NCBI GenBank assembly: GCA_963678705.1
Contig: OY783205.1
Span: 992,001 to 1,056,000, forward strand
Length of the DNA: 64,000 nucleotides
Reading direction: 5' to 3'
From: Panorpa germanica
Taxonomy: Eukaryota; Arthropoda; Insecta; Mecoptera; Panorpidae
The position numbers and the translations under genes were made by a program. Positions 44,688-57,511 of this stretch are shown piece after piece. A model generated the notes under the pieces. That model made no database searches, had not been told where the DNA came from, and saw only the letters and a list, made by a program, of their open reading frames with translations. How positions within the stretch are numbered: position 1 is the first letter of the stretch; the number at the start of each line of letters is the position of its first letter.

Positions 44688-47600
44688 ATGAGACAAGACA
44701 ACATGACACCGAATACAGAGCGAATAATCTCACCCACTTCATTTCCGCCTGCCGGGAGGAGCAAGTTACTTGTTACAGGAAACACTATTAGGAGAGCAGT
44801 GTGCTCCACTTTTTGCCGATACTGTTTTACTGTTTCGTTTACGATGCTGGTGATTGGCATCTTCACTCTTATATTACTTCATAGTAAGGAGTCTATTTCA
44901 CATATTTCTTAATTTAATAAGGACGCACTATTTTTAGCAAAGTTAAAAAACAAATTCTTACAAAGTCTTTTCGGTTACAATATTTTTATAATTTTTTACA
45001 ATTGGGCTGTGAACTAATATACTATGATACTGTAGTATGCAGTTTTATATAAATTAAGTTCTGGTTCACAACCCAATTATTTGCACACCAGTGTCAGAAA
45101 CTTATGACTAGAATTATGACTGTGATCAGTTAGGATAAAAACAATTCATTGGTAAATATTGAACGCAATTAATTTTATTTCCTAAAACTTGGACGTGAAT
45201 TTTTCTATTTTTGATGAAGATCCTCCGAGAGACCAAGTGCGCACTGGACGACAACAACATCCCTCTTTCATGAAAATGAGAAAAAGTTACAGTAATGGTA
45301 AGAATTTTTAATACACTATTTACAATTAGCGCCCGATTAGAATTTTTTTCCCAACCGATTGAGACCTAACTGGTTGTACTTTTACTTTTACTTTTTACAT
45401 TTGAGCTCTTCCGCCCGTGATTCGCCGACAGCAAATGTCAAGAAAAACCAGTTTGGGTGGAGTTTTCAGCAACAAGTTCAAAGATATTTATTAATCAATT
45501 GCATCATATTGCAAGTCTTGCATTATATTCTGTCTTGTGTATTTGTGTAGAGAAGTGTTGGTAAAACCGAGTGATCTAAAATTGATTGTAAAACTGTACT
45601 GATGGGGTGTTATCAAGTCACCATGTTACATAGTTATCACATACATCACCTGTGATTGATTAATATTATTACCCCAAGAGTTATCCAATGTATTCGTGAA
45701 CCATTTCATAATTAAACTAAAATAAAATAATGTAAAATGTTTTAATAAGTCTCTCTATTATACAGTGCAGTACAATTGGAATTTGACCCCAAAATAATTT
45801 GTTAAAATCGTTTTCTTTTCCTTGTTCCTTTCAATGTTCTAAATAAATAACTGAAGACTAAAGGAATAAGGGCTCCCTTTGAACCCCGTGAAAAGTTATA
45901 CACACAAATGTTGGTACTTATTTATTCAACAAATTATTTTGAGGCTTTGACGCATTTTCGGTAGATTGTACCACGTACTACATCTTTGTAAACTTTTAAA
46001 CCTTTAATGAAATAAGAAAGAAAGCAGACAGTTAACAGCTGCGCAACAGATGTGTAGCGCATAGTAAATATTTCAATAAAAATGTCTACCTTTAAAGAAT
46101 TAGCTCACAAACGGATGAAAACGCCAGGCAATTTTACGGCACCACGTAAATTTGACTTTTCTTCATATTCGAGTGTGGGGCCTAGCTTATCCACATACGT
46201 GCGCCCTAACTTGGAAACAACAATACATGAGCCAAGAAATATCTGCACAACAAACGATAACGGAGCAAGCAAACACAACTACACAGATGGCATCTTCCTT
46301 ATAATACCAGTGCATTCCGCGGTTGAAAATTTTGAAACCAGAAAAACTATAAGAAAAACTATAAGAAAAACTTGGGGAAATTCAACGAAGTATTTCGAAA
46401 ACACATACAGGTAACAGCTTTTCGCTATTAGTGACGTCATATCGATCAAGCCACTTTACAGCTCTAATACCTAATCCTAATCGAAGTACTTAAATATATC
46501 GGGTTCGTAACAGTAATTTCGTAATACATAAAGTTTTTGTAACTTGAAATAAAACTAATTTTCTGTATTAACTTTTCTCAACTATACATTTCCATTTGTT
46601 CGATCACCTTTCGACATTTGTCCGGCAACTTAATTGTTCCGCACTTATTGCTGTTGTACATTTTAAAACAACCAAGTCTTTTACACAGATGACAAGAATA
46701 TAAAATTGTTCAACATGAACATCTAAAATCCTGTACGCACGCTATTACGTGTAGTGCATATTGCGCTATTCAGGGCGAACGTAATTCGAAACTCAGAAAT
46801 TCAAAACTTGTTGTTGAGAAAATCAGTTGAAAGTTTGGAAAAATTTCTAGTTTTTAAAGTTAAAATTTTTTAATCTAATTAAAAAAATATTCAAAATTTA
46901 AAGGTTTTATTTTAAAGGCGGTTTTTGTAGATTGTAAATTTATATTAGAAAGTCAAAATTTTGTATATAGGCTAACTTAAGTACCTAATTTAGAAATCAA
47001 AAATAAAGTTCTATAATTGAATTTTTTTAATTTTGCAGAGAAAAACATTTTTTTTATATTCAGTGTATATGAAAAAATAATTTTAATATCGAAAATCTGT
47101 TCATAATTATTGATAATTATATTCAAGACAAATATTTCTATTTAAAAATGGAATTAAAATTTAAATTTGATTACAATGTATTTTATTGAATTCTAATCAT
47201 ACACACTATACAGACTTCACTTTAACCCCTTCGACGGGGTTAACACTAGTAATATTATAAATTGGGCGGGTCGCTAGTTTAGGAAAATATTTACACGGCT
47301 ATCTCCGTCACCAGTTTTAGATTCGGGACATTTCGTCTAGTAAAAACACAGCAATCGCTAATCGCTACTGAACTGTACTCTTGATTATCGCTGAATAGCA
47401 CTGACGGCGTCGTCAGAGAAGAGTGCGAATAGCACGACACTGAGTCTGCACTGATCGTCATGTGTCGGCACTGATCGTCACGTGTCGGCACTGATAGTCA
47501 CGTGTCGGCAATGATCGTTACATGTCGGCGCTGATCGTCACGTGACGGCCCTGATCGTCATGAGCCGGCACTGATCGTTACATGTCGGCGCTGATCGTCA

Positions 47601-50346
47601 CGAGTCGGCACTGATCGTCACGTATCGGCATTGATCGTCACGTGTCGGCACTGATAGTCACATGTCGGCATTGATCGTCACGTGTCGGCATTGATCGTCA
47701 CGTGACGGCCCTGATCGTCGTGAGTCGGCTTTGATCGTCACGTGTCGGCACTGATAGTCACGTGTCGGCGCTGATCGTCACGTGACGGCCCTGATCGTCA
47801 TGAGCCGGCACTGATCGTTACATGTCGGCGCTGATCGTCACGAGTCGGCACTGATCGTCACGTATCGGCATTGATCGTCACGTGTCGGCACTGATAATCA
47901 CATGTCGGCATTGATCGTCACGTGTCGGCATTGATCGTCATGTGACGGCCCTGATCGTCGTGAGTCGGCACTGATCGTCACGAGCCGGCACTGATCGTCA
48001 CGTGTCGGCGCTGATCGTCACGAGTCGGCACTGATCCTCACGAGTCACTGAATATTTCTCACAGCGTGGTTTTTTTATTTATGCTCCCCTATAGGGGCTC
48101 TTTGTTGTTGACAGTCATGTTTCCTTCCAGTGTCAAAGCTAGCTACTCCAACCACTCCTTTTGTTGTTGAGTGTTAATATGGAATGCGAATATTCATTGC
48201 AGAATAAGAGTTTTCTTTTCACTCGGATTGCCAGGAAATGTCAGAAATCGTGCAACTCTGCAAATGAGAATTGATGAAGAGAGCGCAACGTACAGGGATA
48301 TTTTACAGCAACCATTTCTTGATACGTATAGGAACCTTACGATAAAAGCAATGTACACTTATAAGTGGATACTTAAGAATTGTCATCAAGGTAACTGAGT
48401 TAGGAACAATGTTCTAAATTATCTTTACCATTTTAGTCAATTACTATTAAAGCGTGAGTAATTGAAGTAACTCTTGTTTTACCACGTTTCTTTTGTTGTT
48501 CCAGTTCCTCACGTGATGAAGGTTGATGATGACGTTTTCATCAATGTTTACAATGCGATTGAATTCATCAACAAACTAGACAAGAACAGCACTAAACAAA
48601 TGTTTATTGGCTGTCGTTATAGTGGATTAAAGCCTGTTAGGAACCCAGAAAATATAAGAAGGTAATTTCAGTAAAACAAACTCAAATGCACGATGACAGT
48701 TGATGTGACAGCTGCTACCATGGCAGTAACTACTTTTTGAATTACCAACGCATAGTACAGTACAATATTCTTAATTATTAATGTCTATGTATCACGAGAT
48801 GATCCACACGCTAATAATTCAAGAGACAGTTGAGTCCATAGCAGCAATTGTCACCTTGTCTTGGGGATTTAAACAATTATCCAATTCCGTGACTGTTAGA
48901 TTAACACGTAACTTTTCACTGGATAAAAAACAAATGTATTTTCTGGTTTTATTCTTTATCAAAGTTACGTTAATATAAACGGGCACATAAATTTGTTAGC
49001 ATTGGCCAATTAACTGTTCGTACTTCTCTTTAGGTATGTTCCAAAAGAGACGTATCCGTACAAAGCGTATCCTCCATTTTTAATGGGAGCCGGATATCTT
49101 ATTTCAATGGACGTGGTACGAGAACTGTATTCCATTGCATTGACCCTACCTTGCATGTCACAGGATGATACCTTGATTACAGGTAATTAAAAAACACTGC
49201 TATTACAATCACAATTTATATTGATCCTATATCATAATGTTCCAAGTGTATGTTTATTTGTTTATATGTTTTCGCGATTCATATAATGGCAGGAAACCGG
49301 CTCAGCGCTTTTCCTGACCATTGCCAACTTCGTAGAGAAGAAAATCCTAAGACTTTAGGCGTCCTCGGATTTTCCTCTGAGTTTCCTGAAAACCTGTAAT
49401 TTTAGAAAAACTAAAATAATTTTTTTTCTTTTTGCTCTATAGCTTTAACTCATAAAAGATAGAAAGGTAAATTTTCATGTGTAGTACGCTATTGAATGCG
49501 AATATTTTTGTGAAATGAAATTGAAATGTTCAAATTTTTATTTGTCTAATTATGGAATATCATATTAAAAAAAAATCAAAATTCAAAAATTTTATTTAGA
49601 GGCAGGCAAATTGCTACCTAATTAACAAATTAAAAAAAATCCAAAATTTTGAAAAAAAGCTAGTCGACTAACGAATAAATTGAAAATATTTTATATTTTC
49701 TTGAAAAAAATACATTTTTTTAGTCAATTTATACGAAAAATTATTTGTTGTTATATTTCAATTTAAAAATGGAATTAAAATTTAAAATGAAATTCAATTC
49801 ACGCGCAAAGGACACACGTCGCTTGCACCGGGAATAACACAACTTTATCATTAATTTACTTAAAATTTAACAATAAAGCAGTTGCAGTTGTCAATTAAAA
49901 TAAAATTATGAACTCCAAATCAATAAGATCAGTTTGTTTTTGTAGGTACTTTTCCATATCTCGAAAGTCATTCTTGTTCGCTAATTCAATCCTTCCTACC
50001 TCCTGAATCTCCATTCCTCATAATACTTTTTCTTATTTTTCCTATCTGGTATTATTTCTTTCCCAGCTTCTGCTCTAACAATTTATACAACTTATCATTT
50101 GGTCTAGGTATAGCTGCGAAAATAGCTAACATTGAACCTCAAAATAGCCCATTGTTCAGTAAAAGTAATAGCACAGAAGTTTGTTCTTATGTACGGATGA
50201 TAGTATCGCACCATCACAGCGATTTAGAGAAAGTCTATCTCTCACCAGAAGATACAATGAGATATAAAGAGGAATGTGGAAGAAGAATAAGGAAGGGAAG
50301 TAGCCCCCTGGAATATATTGGTTCATACAACAGAAATATCAAATAA
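44688..50346 (+). CDS. GT31 beta-1,3-galactosyltransferase-like gene 1, complete
   Basis: There are seven exons: 44688-44883, 45220-45297, 46065-46410, 48203-48390, 48505-48661, 49034-49182 and 50108-50346. They join in phase to 450 aa plus stop. A short cytosolic N-terminus, a membrane segment at about 44-65 and a stem region predict a type II Golgi enzyme. GT31 motifs are present: RKTWG (192-196), DILQQPFLDTYRNLTIKA, MKVDDDVFIN (metal-binding DDD at 277-279), AYPPFLMGAGYLIS and SQDDTLITG. Several N-x-S/T sites are seen. Three conserved spots differ from gene 2: a 12-nt tandem duplication gives RKTIRKTI; YGDI is YRDI; the acidic ED pair is DD. The acceptor sugar is unknown. Confidence 0.85.
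45000..45078. mobile_element. Miniature TIR element, ~79 bp
   Basis: It starts AATTGGGCTGTGAAC and ends GTTCACAACCCAATT, nearly perfect inverted repeats enclosing ~45 bp. A version with the same left end and a longer interior sits at the matching place in GT31 gene 2 (57825 on), so the insertion came before the gene duplication. Confidence 0.5.
46750..47170. repeat. AT-rich dispersed repeat, reversed fragment
   Basis: It is a diverged relative of 31140-31740, in reverse, in intron 3 of GT31 gene 1. It includes TTAAGTACCTAATTTAGAAAT and long A/T runs. Confidence 0.4.
47441..48046. repeat. 20-bp minisatellite with 240-bp higher-order repeat
   Basis: About 30 units of CTGATCGTCACGTGTCGGCA run head to tail in intron 3 of GT31 gene 1, ending ~155 bp before exon 4 (48203). 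Unit variants recur with a period of 12 units: 47581-47640 equals 47821-47880 exactly, and 47521-47760 matches 47761-48000 with few changes. Many units contain CACGTG, an E-box palindrome, and each has several CpGs, in sharp contrast with the AT-rich surroundings. Confidence 0.95.
49200..49790. repeat. AT-rich dispersed repeat, reversed copy
   Basis: It is a reversed relative of 31140-31740, in intron 6 of GT31 gene 1 (GTTTATATGTTTTCGCGATT; TAAAAGATAGAAAGGTAAATTTT). Confidence 0.5.
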
Positions 50347-51099
50347 TGGAAAAAATGTATAACAAAATGTCTTAGTTTCTATAATTGCGTAATCAAATAA
50401 AATTAATCTAAAATCAAATGTGAAATACAATACATCTAATAAACTTATCTATTTAATATTCTGTGTCATAACTTTTTGCGTAACGTTACGTTTTTTGTTA
50501 TCATATTTACTGCATTGTATTTGTACTTTATTGTATTCGCCTTGACGGCATTACAATCTACTTACATTAATTTTACATTACATCATTTCATAGATTAGAC
50601 ATTATAAATTCTCTGTCTCTCTCTCTTATTACCCACATATTAGCGTATCCTATGAACTTGTTGGATTTCACGAAAGTTCCTTACCTTTTTAGTGATTAAT
50701 CAAAAAAAACATTATTGATTTTTAGGGTAATAGCGGTCACTCAATCTATGCGATTATTGAGAGAGCAAAGTGAGAGTTCTTAGTCTCTTGATCTGTAGGT
50801 AATTTTCCTATTCCGAATATAAAAATAATAATAATATGTTTGGTTTATTATAAAAAAGCATGTTTTGGTGAATTTGGGTTAAAATATAAAAAAAAGAACT
50901 AATATTCGCCATTAGACGCAGGTTGCGGGTAATGGCGGTCAACGAAGGGTTTTGAAAAATAACCAACGCTTAATAGATTGATAATGTGTATTGTATTTAT
51001 ATAAAGTCCACTAAATAAGCTATGTAAGAAGTAAGTTACTTTTACTCTAAGTCCGTGAAATAATCTCATCGCCCTCATCGAAGTGACCGCCATTCGATC

Positions 51100-51370
51100 C
51101 ATCGAATACTTTTGCTTTTAATTGTTTTGACGGATACTAAAATTTTAAATGCATTTAAAAAATTTTATTTACCAAATTATTCAATAAATGTTTTCAAAAT
51201 TTCGTGGGTCTGTCAGCATTTAATAAAAGATTCAAATAGATAATTTCCAATGTAAGAGCAACTTTATTTAAAGGGTTTTGCAGCAATCAGCACACGTCTG
51301 CTATTGATGGAGTTAAATCAACTGGTATAGTTCAATGCGAAGATCTTGTAGAAGTAAGTTTTTAATAATT
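51100..51370 (+). promoter_or_regulatory. Orphan copy of the GT31 upstream block
   Basis: CTGCTATTGATGG..and CAACTGGTATAGTTCAA with flanks match the blocks before both GT31 genes, but no GT31 exon follows within reach. It is likely a remnant of a third gene copy or of a partial duplication. Confidence 0.5.
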
Positions 51371-52507
51371 ATACTAAAAAGAAAGTTGCCAATTGTTGAT
51401 AAATTTAGTGTGTATGAACAGACACTAGTACACTCTAGTTTTATTTATAAAAACTAATAATTTTTCATATAAACTGACTAAAAAATATTTTTTTTTTCAA
51501 TTTATTCGTTAAATGACCAACTTTTTTTTAAAACATGGGATTTTTTTCTTCGATTTATAAATTGGGTACCAAAGTTAGCCTATATAAAAAATTTCAACTT
51601 TTTAGCACAATTTTTACCCTTGGTAAAAACCGTCCCAAAATTTTACCAATTTTAAATCCAATCATTCAAATATCCAATTATTTTTATTCAATTCACAATA
51701 TTATAGAAGTTATCAACGATTGAAATAGTTATTTTTTCCGTTTAATAATTTCAGGAGTAAAAGTTTATATAAAGTTATATAGTACACGAGCTCATTGCTT
51801 TACCATTATAGTTAATCAAGAGAAGTGCAAAAGAGATGCAGTATTAGACTGTCAAAGCTATAGCAACTGTTGAGTGGACCCATAATGTTTTAATATAATG
51901 TCGTGATATAAAACGAAAAATAAATTACATTGCTTATGATGTTGTTTGTTGATAACAACCGGAATATTACGCAGTAATACAAAAGTGAAACTATAAATAG
52001 ATTTACGAGTAAATCAATTTTTGAATAATTAATTAAAGAGAAATGTCATCAGACGTTAATTAACCAATATTACAATATAGATTTAAAATATCGACCCCTT
52101 AAAAACGAGTTCTTATCCCAATTGTCTTATCTAGGGAGTACACTTCAAAATGTTTACACTTCACTCTTTTCACCCTTCCTTCTCTTCAGATGTTGAGTCG
52201 CCGAAAATTTTAGTTCATAGAAGATATAATATCCTAATAGGAACCGTCTAAAGCAGCATATCCCATGTCAAAAAATTTTACTCTTAGTGGTAGTACCCTG
52301 GTGGAGCTAATAGGGAGGATATGGAAAGAGCAGGCTCTATCATTTTCAATTCGAATTATCACGACAATTATGCAAATAATTTTCGATCATAGATGGTGCT
52401 AGTGTTGATGGGTTTTAAGTTTATATTTAGAAAATAATGTTTACGGAATAACACTATGAAGTAAGAAAAATGAAAAAGTATTTTGCAAAATTCAAATAGG
52501 ATATAAA

Positions 52508-52795
52508 TAAAAATTTATTATTCTTTGACTTGACTTGATTATTTCGACTACCAACAGCTACAAAACATTACCACAATACTGACCTACTGAACATATAACT
52601 GACGTATATAATGTATTTCAAGTCATAGAAATGGCCGACCATCTAGCGCTAATAGTACAATTCAATTTTTATTATTAATTTTTAATTGCTATACCTCCCG
52701 TCAACATTTAGATATGTAATAAAATAGACACAATTGAAATCAACCATTGAAAATTGACCACTAAAAAATGAGGACACAAGTCCATTAAACTGTGA
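52508..52795. mobile_element. TIR element, reversed terminal fragment
   Basis: It runs from GACTTGACTTGATTATT to GACCACTAAAAAATGAGGAC and ACAAGTCCATT, the reverse of 13484-13760. Only one end is left. Confidence 0.55.
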
Positions 52796-53550
52796 GTACA
52801 ATATTTACTTAATACCAATATGAATTATCATCCTACTTTGTTTAATGCAAAATATGTCGTTTATTACTAAATGTATTTAACTTATTTTGTTATGTACACT
52901 TTGAGAGCCTGTGTAACTTTTAAGAGACACGTGACACGTGTACGAATATTTTATTATTGGATTATGGTAATGATGGTTATCCGATTGGATTATTTATTAG
53001 ATTTATTGTACGTGTTATTTATTGTACACCTTTTATTAAAATATAATTTTGATGGGTTTTCTATCGTGATTGCACCTTGTTAATTGTCTTCAGATGACAA
53101 GTAATTGAAATATATAGAGGGGTCCCAACTGGACAGCCCGATTTATTAATTAGTGGCAGTCAGGACGAGGATCAGTATATTTTTTTAAGTTTCAGTTAAA
53201 ATCAGGAGCAGATTGAAAAGTGTTGTAATTATAGTAAATAATTATTATATTTGTATTTTCCTCAATACCTACAATATTGATGTAATGCTATTATCTGAAA
53301 CGCATTTCACAGTTAAAAGTTACATGAACATCCTAAGATAAAGAGCCTACTTCACAAACCACCCTGATGGCAAAGCGCATAGAGGAACGGCTATCCTGAT
53401 CAAGGAAAAAATTAGGCACTACCAAGCTACTCCACATCGAGAAGAACATATTCAAGCTACCAATGTGATGGTCGAGGACTGAACAGGTCCCATTATGATA
53501 TCGGCCGTATATATAGCCCACCTAAACACAATATTAAAAGAGATTCTTAT

Positions 53551-53895
53551 ATGAAATTTTTTAATTCTCTTGGAAAAAAATTCATTGCCGGAGGCGACTA
53601 CAACGCTAAACACACACACTGGGGATCACGTATCACACTCTCCAAGGGAAGAGAACTATTGATAGCTATTGAAAAACTGGGACTGAAGGTCGCATCCTCA
53701 GGACACCCGTCCTATTGGCCAACGGACAGATTGAAATTCCCAGATCTCATTGACTTCTGCGTAACAAATGGAATCTCTGAAAACTACATCGAATGCGAGA
53801 TGTCTTCGGATCATACGCCTGTAATAATCACTCTGGCTAGTGAGATTAAAACGAAACCAAGAAAATGTACACTCATCAACAGCATGACTGACTAG
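53551..53895 (+). pseudogene. Jockey endonuclease domain piece
   Basis: AGGDYNAKHTHWGSR, DLIDFCVTNG and SSDHTPVIITL are the middle and C-terminal motifs of the APE-like endonuclease. The catalytic D and SDH are present. It is cut off from the downstream frame by a stop. Confidence 0.75.
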
Positions 53896-53913
53896 AATCA
53901 TTTTAAAAACCAC

Positions 53914-54480
53914 TTGGAAACCAATCTTTGTGTGAATATCTCATTAAAAAATGAAGAGGACATTGAAGCAGCTGTAGAACACTTTAATGCTACAATTCAA
54001 GCAGCATCCTGGGAATCAACCCCACTGCACCCGTGTAAAGACGAAAGATTAACGTTCTCTAAATCTATAATGGAAAAGGTAGCTGAGAAAAGGCGACTTC
54101 GGAAACTATGGCAATCTAACAAATGCCCTCGCCTCAAGAACCGTCTAAATAAAGCCATAAAAGAACTGAAAAATCTACTTGCAGCTGAAAAGAACCGCAG
54201 TGTACAACAATATCTGAAGCATCCTAATACTTCGGCGGCTAGTGATTATTCCTTGTGGAAGGCAACCAAAAAGTTAAGACAACCAAAAGTAGCCTCTCCA
54301 CCGTTGAGACGCGAGGATGACAGTTGGGCAAGAAAATGCGAAGATAAGGCTGACACTTTCGTTAAGCACCTGCAAGAAGTTTTTACTCCTCACCCGTATG
54401 AAGGGTCAGTAGAGCATATGAATGAGGTTCTGAGTGCATTAAGGGATGAGACATCACCACATAAGCCAATTAAAAATTAA
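53914..54480 (+). pseudogene. Jockey linker region piece
   Basis: This 188-codon piece covers the region between endonuclease and reverse transcriptase, with ASDYSLWKATKKLRQP, a stretch typical of jockey proteins just before the RT. A frameshift near 54470 passes the frame to the next piece. Confidence 0.65.
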
Positions 54481-55862
54481 TATTTCCGAGGTTGCTGAAG
54501 CAATTAAGAATCTGGATGGTAAAAAGGCTCCAGGCTATGACCTCATAACGGGGAAAATACTAAGAGAACTACCTGAGATTGGAATCAAATTCCTTACACA
54601 ACTTTTTAATGCAATCGTCAAAATTAATTTTATTCTCCCTCAATGGAAGGTCGCGCAAGTCATGATGATTCTTAAACCAAATAAAATTGCAGAAGAACCG
54701 AAATCATAATTATAGGACTATAAGTCTTCTTCCGATAACTGCAAAGATGTTCGAGTCGCTGTTGCTTTCGAGGATGCTTCCTGACATTGCAGAAAACCAC
54801 ATAATTCCAGATCACCAATTTGGCTTTAGGCATAAACATGGAACTATTGAGCAGGTTCACAGGATAGTCAACAAAATTCACCAGGCTTTTGAAAGGAAAC
54901 AGTTTTGCTCAGCAGTATTCCTAGATATTTCACAGGCATTTGACCGTGTATGGCATGAAGGACTTCTTTGTAAAATTAAGCAAAAACTTCCCACCTACTA
55001 CAGTATACTAAGATCATATATTCAGAACAGATACTTCATGGTTAAACATGAGGATGCAATAACGAACATCTACCAGATCCAGGCTGGAGTACCACAGGGT
55101 AGCGTATTGGGGCCTATATTATATCTATTATACACAGCAGACCTACCTGTGGAAAGTTCAGTAATGACGGGAACCTTTGCTGACGATACGGCAATATTGG
55201 CATCGCATAATGATCCAGCTAATGCCTCGACTATGCTACAGAAAAATCTAGGCAAACTTTCCTCATGGATGAAGGACTGGAGAATCAAGGCCAGCGAATC
55301 AAAATCAATACATGTCACATTCACAACTAGACAGGGAAACTGCCCAAGTATCGCTTTAAACAATGTCAATATACCGCAGGCTGACCATGTGAGGTACCTG
55401 GGAATACACCTAGATAGGAGGCTTACTTGGAAGAAGCACATATTCACTAAAAGAAAGCAACTAGGTCTACAACGGAGGAAGATGTACTGGCTGATAGGAC
55501 GGAAGTCACAACTTAGCACAGAAAACAAACTCCTGCTCTACAAAACCATACTTAAACCGGTAAGGTCATATGGTATACAACTTTGGGGTACTGCATCTAC
55601 TTCAAATATTGAGATACTCCAAAGATTTCAGTCCAAAATGCTAAGGATTGTCACGAATGCACCATGGTTTATACCTAATCACATAATTCATCGAGACCTG
55701 GATATACCTACAGTAAAAGAAGAAATAGTGCTTAGAACCAAACTATACAAGGAGAGAATAATAGAACATCCAAACAACTTGGCCAGCTGTCTAATGTCCA
55801 ATATTTCCGCAGTACGCAGACTGAAAAAGAAGTTACCTCAGGACCTACTAGCAGATCTATAA
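54446..55862 (+). pseudogene. Jockey reverse transcriptase pieces
   Basis: The first piece (54446-54709) holds NLDGKKAPGYDLITGKIL, and the second (54687-55862) holds YRTISLLPITAKMFE, FGFRHKHGT, AVFLDISQAFDRVWHEGL, GVPQGSVLGPILYLLYTAD and the catalytic FADDTAIL near codon 161. The C-terminus has LKPVRSYGIQLWGTA. There is no RNase H, as usual for jockey. One frameshift near 54700 separates the pieces. Confidence 0.85.
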
Positions 55863-56037
55863 ATCCATAAATAAATAGAATCTAGGATCTATTAAAATTG
55901 AGGGATAAGTCGATGGGCATATCCCGCGCAAGACATTTTATTTATTCTTTTTGACAATCCTATCACTGAATGTCCTATAGGCAGGACAGATTGTAATAAT
56001 ATTTAGCAATATAAAAAAAAAAAAAAATATTTGTATT

Positions 56038-57511
56038 CACCGCTCATTATAAATATATGAATTGTAATATTAGAATAAGATACCATTGTAGATACCACCG
56101 TAGTATCAGTACAAGGAACATATGAGCCATCTGTATTTGGTAACACTAACAAAAAGTACCGGGAGTACTTCGTAATGGAGCATAAGGCAATACTGTGCTT
56201 GTTAACTTTAACGTTGTACCAAAAAGGACGCTCTAAAAATCTAGTGCTGATACTACATACTTAATACACGCTATTAAAATATATACTTAGTAAATACAAT
56301 CTTTTATTCAACTCTGCAAGAATAATCGCAACAAAAAGTAATCCGTGAGCTACACACTTCCAAGTCATTAATTTTACTTTTCACAAACATGTTTTTTGAA
56401 TGTGCCATGGCCCTCGTCACAATTTTAAAATCTGGTTCACAATCTAATCACATCAAATAATTAGTATGTTAATGTTAATATTTTGGACTTATGTTGGACT
56501 GCACCTATGTCGGTCTATCCAACTTTTTGATTAAAAATTAAATATTCAATAAATAATCATTGTTGAAGAAGTGTGTTGTGTTTTTTTATATCTCTGTTAT
56601 TACCCTGACGTAACAATATACACCATGAGCAGTTTATAGGTCCAACCATTATGGTTTGATCACACACCTAATAGTTAGTTTTTGCAAACTCAAGATCTTT
56701 CAATATTAAATCTGTATTATACTTAACGGCTAAAGGCCGCATTTCATAATTTGAAATCGCTACATCATCGATATATTGAAAAATTTTGTTTTTAAATGTT
56801 TTAAGGGACATTAAAATTTTAAATGCATCACTAACTAAATTAAAGTTTTTCCTATCAAATTATTAGTTTATTAGTTTATATTTATATATTATTATAAGTT
56901 TATAGGCATTTAAAAAAAAATTCAAATAGATAATTTCCAATGTAAGAGCAACTTTATTTTAAAGGGTTCTGCAACAATCAACACACGTCTGCTATTGATG
57001 GAGTTAAATCAACTGGTATAGTTCAAACGTAGATCTTGTAGAAATAAGCTTTTAATAATTCCACTTAAAGAAAGTTGACAATTGTATTCAAAATAATTTA
57101 CTAACTTTGAATTATTGAAAAATTAACATTTGTTTGTTTCTTTAAAATGTGTAATACAAAATATTATAAACAGCTCTTGTTAAGTCCATTGGACAAGTTT
57201 TACGTTTTAGTGTCCGAAGGTATGAAATTCTTCTAAGCTAAGCTATTCTTCCAAATAAAAATAAAAGTAAAACTTCAGCATGTGAATATGGAAATGACCT
57301 TTCATCCTAAATCCTTATTATCTAAGAAATAATCAGAATCAAAACTTAAGAGCCTTAATTGCACATCTGTCATAATTGCATAAAAGTCATGTGACGTCAT
57401 AATTCAAAGATGAAGTATTATCACCTCTGAAACTAACATCTTAAATAAGCGCTTTAAAAGGGTTTAAGTGAAGTTATTTTAAATTTTATTTTACTCAATT
57501 TCAAGGGTAAA
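56038..57511. other. Spacer before GT31 gene 2
   Basis: It holds the GT31 upstream block (56740-57060) and a TIR-family end near 56435. About 57200-57500 matches the immediate 5' flank of gene 1 (44400-44687), including GTCATGTGACGTCATA. That shared string contains a perfect CRE-type TGACGTCA. No other gene is seen. Confidence 0.5.
56740..57060 (+). promoter_or_regulatory. Conserved upstream block of GT31 gene 2
   Basis: It matches 43940-44270 and 51100-51370 (GGGTTCTGCAACAATCA, then CTGCTATTGATGG). It lies ~0.45 kb upstream of the ATG at 57512, the same spacing as in gene 1. Confidence 0.5.

Larger units (their letters stand above)
50347..53246. other. Spacer between GT31 gene 1 and the jockey element
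   Basis: No gene is seen. It holds the orphan GT31 upstream block (51100-51370), an AT-rich repeat fragment (51430-51640) and a TIR-family fragment (52508-52795). Short frames inside it have no family match. Confidence 0.4.
53258..56026 (+). mobile_element. 5'-truncated jockey LINE
   Basis: It is bounded by an 11-bp target duplication, ATATTTGTATT (53247-53257 and 56027-56037), and ends in a poly(A) tail. It starts inside the endonuclease domain (NIDVMLLSETHF), so ORF1 and the 5' UTR are missing, as expected of incomplete reverse transcription. Four main pieces of the frame are visible (53258-53895, 53914-54480, 54446-54709, 54687-55862), separated by a stop and frameshifts. The copy is dead but not ancient. 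Confidence 0.85.

Noticed and set aside
47220-47245. Small hairpin TTAACCCC-6 nt-GGGGTTAA
   Set aside because: A perfect but short stem in an intron; no evidence of a terminator or RNA gene.
47441-48046. Tandem array considered as CRISPR
   Set aside because: Units are contiguous 20-bp repeats with no unique spacers, inside a eukaryotic intron.
50108-50346. Later ATG at 50152 as the start of a separate small gene
   Set aside because: The sequence is the in-phase last exon of GT31 gene 1, joined by an acceptor at 50106-50107.
52871-53083. 70-codon hydrophobic plus frame
   Set aside because: AT-rich sequence readily gives Phe/Leu/Tyr-rich frames; no homologue recognised.
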